Positions 58,977-64,000 of a stretch of 64,000 nucleotides of DNA are shown one piece after another. The DNA is from Xiheimicrobium sp033763395. Its GTDB lineage: Bacteria > Myxococcota > Myxococcia > Myxococcales > Myxococcaceae. The notes under the pieces were generated by a model. That model did not search any database. It was not told the DNA's origin and worked only from the letters and a program-made list of their open reading frames with translations. Positions within the stretch are counted from its first letter, which is position 1. Each line of letters starts with the position of its first letter. Where the stretch lies: NCBI GenBank assembly GCA_033763395.1, contig JANRKQ010000133.1, positions 29,145 through 93,144 on the forward strand, given 5' to 3'. Both the position numbers and the translations under genes were made by a program.

Positions 58977-60358
58977 CAGAACGTCCACGCGAGCGTCGAG
59001 AGCGCCCACTGCTTGAGGTTGGTGAAGAAGCTCTCCTTCGCGAGCTCCTTCGGCGTGACGAGCGACGTCTCCTTGAGGCCGGCGGCGAAGCGCTCTTCGA
59101 GCGACGAGGCGGTCTTCGGGTCGGTCACCGCCATCGCGATCTCGGCGTCGGTGTTCTTCGAGCGGCCGTTCAGGTTCACCGAGCCGACGATGCTGAACTC
59201 GCCGTCGAAGGTGGCCGTCTTCGAGTGCAGCGTGCCGCCGTGCTTCTCATAGATCTTCACGCCGGCCTTCATGAGGTCGTCGTAGAAGTACCGCGCCGCG
59301 TCCGACACGAAGCCCATGTCGTTGGCCTCGCGGCTGTTCGTCATCACCCGCACGTCGACGCCCCGCTTCGCCGCGTCGATGAGCGCCTTGCGGATCTCGG
59401 GCGGCGGCAGGAAGTACGCATTCTCGATGGTGATCTTCTTCTGCGCGGTCTCGATGGCGCGCAGGTGCAACTTCGTCGCCGTCTGCTCGAGCCCCTTCAC
59501 CTCGGGGTTGTGCTGAATCACCCGCACTGACGGGCCGCCGTCCTTCGCCACGAGCGGTGGGAAGAGCTTCTGCCGGTCGGCCTCCGAGATCGGCGCGCCC
59601 ACCTCGTTCCAGTTGCGCAGAAACGCGTTCATCGAGTCGCGCACAGCCGGCCCTTCGAGCTTCACGTCGGCGTCACGCCAGGCCTCGGTGCCCTTTCCGT
59701 CCTTGCCGCCGCCCCGCGACAGCACCATTCGGCCAGAGCCGCCCAGCGCGTACTCGTCGGCGATATTCATGCCGCCGAGCACCGCCGCCTGGCCATCGAC
59801 GATGAGGTTCTTCTCGTGCCAGCGGTCGTTGAGGTCCCACACCTTCCACTTCTGACCGTACGCACGTACGTCGACGCCCGCCTCACGCATCATCTCGAAC
59901 ATCTTCGGGTCGGCGCGACCGGAGCCGACCGCGTCGTAGATCACGCGCACCTGCACGCCCTGCTTCGCCTTGTCGGCGAGCTGCCGGGCGAGCTTCCAGC
60001 CAGTGTCGTCGGAGTTGAAGATGAACGTCTGGAAGCACACCGAGTGCTTCGCGCCCGCGATCATCTTCTCGCGCTCGGCGAACGACTGTACCCCGTCGTA
60101 GAGCATCGACACGGTGTTGCCGGCCGTCGCGCGCGACTTCGTCTCGGCGTCGAGGCGCGCCTCGAAGGCGTGCGAGCGGAAGCCCGAGGGGGTCGGCGCC
60201 GTTGGGCCGGCGCCGACCGACTTTGCGTTGCCCGCGCCTGGCGCCCAGCCCTTGCCAGCCGCGGGGAGCGAGGACGCGCTGCCGGACGTCGGGCTCTTTG
60301 GCGCCGACGGCCCCGTGGTGGGCGCAACCTGCGGACTTCCCTGTCGTTGAACCTTCAT
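58976..60358 (-). CDS. Phospholipase D-family (cardiolipin synthase-like) enzyme
   Basis: 460 residues. The first 55 residues are a Pro/Ser/Ala-rich tail without a signal peptide or membrane helix. Two HKD motifs follow: HEKNLIVDG with LGGMN (about 180-200) and HSKTATFDGEFSIVGSVN (about 377-394). Both are complete. It resembles cardiolipin synthase C-type or nuclease-type PLD enzymes; lack of membrane helices makes a soluble or secreted phosphodiesterase possible. It is first in a coupled operon with two TPR proteins. Confidence 0.85.
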   Translation of the reverse strand: MKVQRQGSPQVAPTTGPSAPKSPTSGSASSLPAAGKGWAPGAGNAKSVGAGPTAPTPSGFRSHAFEARLDAETKSRATAGNTVSMLYDGVQSFAEREKMIAGAKHSVCFQTFIFNSDDTGWKLARQLADKAKQGVQVRVIYDAVGSGRADPKMFEMMREAGVDVRAYGQKWKVWDLNDRWHEKNLIVDGQAAVLGGMNIADEYALGGSGRMVLSRGGGKDGKGTEAWRDADVKLEGPAVRDSMNAFLRNWNEVGAPISEADRQKLFPPLVAKDGGPSVRVIQHNPEVKGLEQTATKLHLRAIETAQKKITIENAYFLPPPEIRKALIDAAKRGVDVRVMTNSREANDMGFVSDAARYFYDDLMKAGVKIYEKHGGTLHSKTATFDGEFSIVGSVNLNGRSKNTDAEIAMAVTDPKTASSLEERFAAGLKETSLVTPKELAKESFFTNLKQWALSTLAWTF

Positions 60359-60393
60359 GAGCCCCTTCTAGCGTCCGAAGGGGCAGGCGTCAG

Positions 60394-60499
60394 CCCCACG
60401 GAGCAGCGACACCCCACGGAGCAGCGACTCTCCACGCAGGAGCGGGTCCCACTGAGCAGCGACACCCCACTGAGCAGCGGCACCCACGGAGCTGCGCTC
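60394..60499. repeat. Six tandem 17-18 bp repeats
   Basis: Units near CCCCACGGAGCAGCGACA begin at 60394, 60412, 60430 (diverged), 60448 (17 bases), 60465 and 60483 (last, partial variant). They lie in the 276-base gap between the divergent phospholipase-D and thioredoxin-like genes. The unit shares CGGAGCxGCGxC with the reverse complement of the array at 63246-63472. Confidence 0.85.
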
Positions 60500-60634
60500 C
60501 CTGAGTGGCCTCAGCCCTCAGGAGCCGCGAGGGGCCCCGGGTCGTCACGGACCTGACTGGCGATTGGGACTCGCTGACGCGCGACGACTTCGGCGGGGTT
60601 GGGGCTGGCGTGCGGGTTGCGAAGGCTGCTGTGC

Positions 60635-61198
60635 ATGCGGTGGGGCAAGACCTTTCTGTTGTGGACGTGGCTGTTGAGCGTGTTGGCGCTCGGTGGGCTG
60701 CTCACGCTGCTGCACGAGGCGCCGCTGCCTGCACCGAGCGCGACGGCCGCGGCCCCGACGACGACGTGGACCCTCACGCATGGGCTGGCCATGCGGTGCC
60801 CCTGCTCGCGGCGCATCGTTGACCACCTCCTCGCGCGAGGCGCCACGGCCGAGGCGACCGAAGAGGTCCTCCTCGTCGACGCGATGCCAGCCACCCGCAG
60901 CGCGCTCGAGGCGCGTGGCTTTCACGTGCGCTCGGTCGACGCTGACACCCTGCCCCGGCTCGGCTTCGAGGCCGTTCCAGGGCTCGTCATCCGCTCGCCG
61001 GAAGGCCGGGTCGCGTACGCCGGGGCGCACGCCCCCAGGCGCACCGGGCCCGTCGACGACCTCTCCCTCTTTGTCCGGGCCCGTGAGGGCGCGGCCACCA
61101 CACCCTTCGCGGTCCTCGGGTGCGCCATCAGCCAGGCGCTCACGGCCCGCGTCGATCCGCTGTCTCTGAAGTCACTGCCCTGGGGGTCCACGCCATGA
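60635..61198 (+). CDS. Membrane-anchored thioredoxin-like (RedB-like) protein
   Basis: 187 residues. One N-terminal membrane helix (about 5-27) is followed by a small thioredoxin-like domain with a CPCSRRIVDHL motif (in place of CxxC) and VPGLVIRSPEGRVAYAG, which matches the cis-Pro side of the fold. A last Cys lies near the end (VLGCAISQA). The stop overlaps the HPt kinase start (ATGA), so the two proteins are made together, and this one may sense the redox state for the kinase. GAAGG lies upstream of the ATG. The RedB-like name is from memory and only tentative. Confidence 0.65.
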   Translation: MRWGKTFLLWTWLLSVLALGGLLTLLHEAPLPAPSATAAAPTTTWTLTHGLAMRCPCSRRIVDHLLARGATAEATEEVLLVDAMPATRSALEARGFHVRSVDADTLPRLGFEAVPGLVIRSPEGRVAYAGAHAPRRTGPVDDLSLFVRAREGAATTPFAVLGCAISQALTARVDPLSLKSLPWGSTP

Positions 61199-63204
61199 AG
61201 TCGCTGCTCGCCTACCTGCTGTTGCCCAAAGACATCACCCGCTTCGAGCGCGAGTACCTCGCGAAGATGAACCGGGTCGCGCTGTTCTTCTTCGCCGCCC
61301 ACGTCCCCGTGTTCGGCGCGATCGCCTTCGCCAACGGCACCGGTCCGGTGGCGGCGATGGTGATGACGGCGTTCGGGGTGGCGGGCCCTATCATCGCCAT
61401 GCGGGCCCTCGCCAACCCACGGCACGTCTCGATGGTGTTCGGTGTCACCGCGATGTTCATGGGCGCCGTGCTGGTGCACTTCGGCCGCGGTCTGTGGACC
61501 ATCGAGATGCACTTCTACTTCTTCGTGGCGCTCGCCCTGCTGGCGGTGTTCGCGAACCCGATGGTGGTGGTGACCGCGGCGGTGACGGTGGCGGTGCACC
61601 ACCTCGCCCTGTGGTTCCTCTCGCCCGAGAGCGTCTTCAACTACGACGCGCCGCTCTCGTCGGTGCTGGTGCACGCGCTCTTCGTGGTGCTCGAGTCGGT
61701 GGCCGCGTGCTTCGTCGCCCGCAGCTTCTTCGACAACGTCATCGGGCTGGAGCGCATCGTGGCCGACCGCACGCGCGCGCTCGACGGGAAGAACCGCGAG
61801 ATGAAGCTGGTGTTCGACCACGTGCAGCAGGGCTTCCTCACGGCCTCGCGCGACGGGGCGCTCTCGGCGCAGTTCAGCCGGGCGGTCGAGACGTGGTTCG
61901 AGGCGCCGAAGGCCCAGGAGGCCGCCTGGGAGTTCTTCGGCCGCGTCGACCCGGCGTTCGGCCGCTGGCTCGCGCTCGGGTGGCAGACGCTCGCCGAAGA
62001 CCTGTTCCCCCGCGAGGTCGCGCTCGCGCAGCTGCCGTCGCGGTTCATCGCCGGCGCCCGCACCTTCGAAGTCACCTACCAGCCCGTCGACGCGGCCGAT
62101 GGCCAGCTCGAGCAGGTGCTGGTGCTGGTGTCGGACATCACCGAGAAGGTGGCGCGCGAGGAGGCCGACCTCGTGCAGCGCGAGACCGTGCAGGTGTTCG
62201 AGCGCCTCATGCGCGACCGGAGCGGCTTCCTCGAGTTCTTCGCCGAGGCGCGCGGGCTGGTCGAGGCGCTGTCCCGCACGCCGCTGGCCTTGAGTGACGC
62301 CGAGCAATTGCGGGCGGTGCACACCCTCAAGGGCAACTGTGCGCTGTTCGGCGTCTCGGCGCTCGCGGCGCGCTGCCATGAGCTCGAGGCCCGGCTCGTC
62401 GAGCACGGCGGAGGCCTCACGGCCGTCGACCAGGCGCGCCTCACGGAGTGGTGGAGCCAGGCCTCGCAGCGCATCATGCGCTTCCTGGGCGAGGGCGCGT
62501 CCAACGCGATCCAGCTGGACGAGACCGACTACCTCGCGATCCTCCACGCCATCGAGAGCGGCGCGCCGAAGATCGAGGTCCGCCGGCTCATCGAGTCGTG
62601 GAAGAACGAGCCGGTGCAGGCGCGGCTCGACCGGTTCGCCGAGCAGGCGAGCGGCCTGGCGGAGCGGTTGGGCAAGGGCCCGGTCTCGGTGCGCGTCGAT
62701 GGTGGAGGCGTGCGGCTCCCGCGCGAGCGCTATGCCTCGCTCTGGTCGGCGTTCGTGCACCTCGTTCGCAACGCCGTCGACCACGGCGTCGAGCGCCCGG
62801 CCGATCGGCAGGCGCGCGCGAAGGGCGCCGCGACGCTCGACTTCTCGGCCGCGCGCACCCGCGAAGGCCTCGTGGTGACGCTGAAAGACGACGGCGCCGG
62901 CATCGACTGGGACTTGGTGCGCGCCCGGGCCGAAGCCCTCGGGTTGCCCGCGACGAGCCGCGCCGAGCTCGTCGACGCCCTCTTTGCCGATGGCCTCTCG
63001 ACGCGCGACGAAGCGAGCGACACCTCGGGCCGAGGCGTTGGGCTCTCGGCCGTCCGCGCCGCGGCGCGCGCGCTGGGCGGTGACGTGCGCGTCAGCAGCG
63101 AGCGCGGCCTGGGCACGACGTTCCAGGTGGTGCTCCCGTGGCCAGAGGACGTTCCGGCGCCCGCGCGCTCCGAGACTCGGTCGGCGCCTCGCGCGGCGGC
63201 GTAG
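61195..63204 (+). CDS. Membrane histidine kinase of CheA-like HPt/HATPase type
   Basis: 669 residues. Several N-terminal membrane helices (about 25-200), then a PAS-like region (about 215-320), an HPt domain with the phospho-accepting His376 in AVHTLKGNC, and a HATPase domain with the CheA-type N box (FVHLVRNAVDHGVERPADRQ), DDGAGID and GRGVGLSAVR. There is no DHp (HisKA) domain, so as in CheA the HATPase phosphorylates an HPt His. It lacks CheW-type and receiver domains. No response regulator lies within the window nearby, so the partner is unknown. The start is coupled to the thioredoxin-like gene by ATGA. Confidence 0.85.
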   Translation: MKSLLAYLLLPKDITRFEREYLAKMNRVALFFFAAHVPVFGAIAFANGTGPVAAMVMTAFGVAGPIIAMRALANPRHVSMVFGVTAMFMGAVLVHFGRGLWTIEMHFYFFVALALLAVFANPMVVVTAAVTVAVHHLALWFLSPESVFNYDAPLSSVLVHALFVVLESVAACFVARSFFDNVIGLERIVADRTRALDGKNREMKLVFDHVQQGFLTASRDGALSAQFSRAVETWFEAPKAQEAAWEFFGRVDPAFGRWLALGWQTLAEDLFPREVALAQLPSRFIAGARTFEVTYQPVDAADGQLEQVLVLVSDITEKVAREEADLVQRETVQVFERLMRDRSGFLEFFAEARGLVEALSRTPLALSDAEQLRAVHTLKGNCALFGVSALAARCHELEARLVEHGGGLTAVDQARLTEWWSQASQRIMRFLGEGASNAIQLDETDYLAILHAIESGAPKIEVRRLIESWKNEPVQARLDRFAEQASGLAERLGKGPVSVRVDGGGVRLPRERYASLWSAFVHLVRNAVDHGVERPADRQARAKGAATLDFSAARTREGLVVTLKDDGAGIDWDLVRARAEALGLPATSRAELVDALFADGLSTRDEASDTSGRGVGLSAVRAAARALGGDVRVSSERGLGTTFQVVLPWPEDVPAPARSETRSAPRAAA

Positions 63205-63245
63205 CGGGGGGGCGGAGTTCGGCGGCGGAGCGCCTCGGGCCGACG

Positions 63246-63472
63246 GGGCGCAGCTCGCCGACGCGACGCAGCACACCGGCAGGGCGCAGCTCGTCGCCGG
63301 GGAGCAGCTCCGCGGGGACACAGCTCCGCGGGGACGCAGCTCCGCGGGGACGCAGCTCCGACGGGACGCAGCTCGACCGGACGCAGCTTCGACCGGACGC
63401 AGCTCCGACCGGACGCAGCTCCGACCAGACGCAGCTCCGACCGGAGGCAGCTCCGACGGGCCGCAGCTTGCC
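63246..63472. repeat. Array of 14 tandem repeats of 16-18 bp
   Basis: The CAGC(T/A) core recurs at 63251, 63269, 63287, 63305 (18-base steps) and then 63321, 63337, 63353, 63369, 63384, 63400, 63416, 63432, 63448 and 63464 (16-base steps, one of 15). The typical unit is GACGCAGCTCCGACCG. Because 16 is not a multiple of three, the frames that run through it are not genes. This array fills most of the 327-base gene-free stretch between the kinase and the pilus ATPase; no other gene is seen there. Confidence 0.9.
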
Positions 63473-63531
63473 GGCGGGACGCCGCTCACCCACCGACCCA
63501 GTCACGGGCGGAACGAGGGCCGTCTCCGCGG

Positions 63532-64000
63532 CTACTCGCCACCCGTCGTCATCCGCAGCACCTCGTCGTACCCGGTGACACCCTGGTACAGCTTGCGCAC
63601 CGCCGCCTCACGCAGCGTGCGCAGCCCGTGCTTGTGGCCCTCGGCGACGAGCTGCGCGTGGGTGGCCTTGTGGGTGATGAGGGACTTCACCTCAGGCGTC
63701 GCCGAGAAGATCTCGAACACGGCCGTGCGGCCCCGGTAGCCCGTCCCGCGGCACTTCACGCAGCCCGCGCCCTTCTTGAACTGCGGCGGCCCGAGGTCGG
63801 TCGGCATTGGCACCTTGAGCGCGTCGAGCTGGCCCTCGTCGAGCTCGATGGCCGTCGCGCACGACGGGCAGATGCGCCGCACCAGGCGCTGCGCCATCAC
63901 GCCCAGGAGCGACGACGCCAGCAGGAACGGCGGCACGTCGAGGTCCACCATGCGGCCCACCGCGCCGACCGAGTCATTCGTGTGCAGCGTCGACAGCACG
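63532..64000 (-). CDS. PilB/GspE-type secretion ATPase (3' end, cut by the window edge)
   Basis: Only the last 155 or so residues are inside the window; the gene continues past 64000. The visible part has the His-box STLHTNDSVGA, VPPFLLASSLLGVMAQRLVR, and a tetracysteine zinc element (CPSC, then CVKCRGTGYRGRTAVFE), typical of PilB/GspE assembly ATPases rather than PilT. The C-terminal tail ends in EVLRMTTGGE. It probably drives type IV pilus or type II secretion. The array of short repeats lies just downstream of its stop. Confidence 0.9.
   Translation of the reverse strand, partial: VLSTLHTNDSVGAVGRMVDLDVPPFLLASSLLGVMAQRLVRRICPSCATAIELDEGQLDALKVPMPTDLGPPQFKKGAGCVKCRGTGYRGRTAVFEIFSATPEVKSLITHKATHAQLVAEGHKHGLRTLREAAVRKLYQGVTGYDEVLRMTTGGE

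Noticed and set aside
63246..63472. CRISPR array
   Set aside because: Units are 16-18 bases with no unique spacers of constant length and no cas genes nearby.
63138..63578. A protein with TQLRPDAAPTGRSS-type repeats
   Set aside because: The frame comes from the 16-base repeat array, which shifts frame every unit; there is no ribosome binding site, and it overlaps the end of the kinase gene.

Overview
The window is high-GC bacterial DNA packed with genes on both strands. The content points to a member of the Myxococcota, probably a myxobacterium or close relative. Supporting signs are a MYXO-CTERM-like C-terminal sorting tripartite in a secreted protease, MopE-type Asp-rich and Cys-rich lipoproteins, many TPR/PEGA/MORN surface proteins, an NtrC-type regulator, and a lexA gene preceded by a site matching the LexA-box consensus I recall for Myxococcus. 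There are no rRNA genes, ordinary tRNAs, insertion sequences, prophage genes or CRISPR arrays. One tmRNA gene is present.

Layout. 0-5.4 kb: a tocopherol-cyclase-family gene and an RNA-repair cluster, made of an RNA ligase and a P-loop kinase-like protein on the minus strand and, divergent from them, an 866-residue protein joining MJ1316, endonuclease/exonuclease/phosphatase, 2H phosphoesterase and poly(A)-polymerase-like nucleotidyltransferase modules. 5.4-13.1 kb: a Cys-rich lipoprotein, an ABC-F ATPase, TerC, a zinc-ribbon protein, RNase H and a large EF-hand-bearing membrane protein. 13.3-18.4 kb: two tandem paralogous RTX-repeat lipoproteins and a zinc protease fused to a second secreted domain. 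18.3-21.7 kb (minus): what looks like a radical-SAM RiPP operon, with a precursor carrying four copies of a 15-residue core, a radical SAM/SPASM enzyme, a small partner and a membrane-anchored ferredoxin reductase. 21.9-22.2 kb: tmRNA.

22.3-28.1 kb holds a pilin-like protein, M16 and M48 peptidases, a DUF1963 protein, a DUF423 protein and a hexapeptide acyltransferase. 28.2-36.4 kb is a five-gene operon (DUF58, transglutaminase, MoxR ATPase, TPR protein, MORN-repeat protein). 36.4-37.1 kb is a decaying PIN/ribbon-helix-helix toxin-antitoxin pair. 37.1-43.3 kb has a PilP-like protein, MurJ, an NtrC-type regulator, an M23 peptidase and an outer-membrane barrel. 43.3-50.7 kb has a nucleotidyltransferase-methyltransferase fusion, an ECF sigma factor flanked by two related pilus-formation-domain proteins, a NrtR-like NUDIX protein and DNA topoisomerase I. 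50.8-57.3 kb has a von Willebrand protein, an Mla-type lipid transport operon and lexA. 57.3-64 kb has TPR proteins, a phospholipase-D enzyme, a thioredoxin-like protein coupled to an HPt kinase, two related short-repeat arrays in opposite orientation, and the 3' end of a PilB/GspE-type ATPase.

The two most interesting systems are the four-core RiPP operon (18.3-21.7 kb) and the RNA-repair cluster (1.0-5.4 kb). Starts were moved inward from the longest open frame where a ribosome binding site, signal peptide or family N-terminus supported it.
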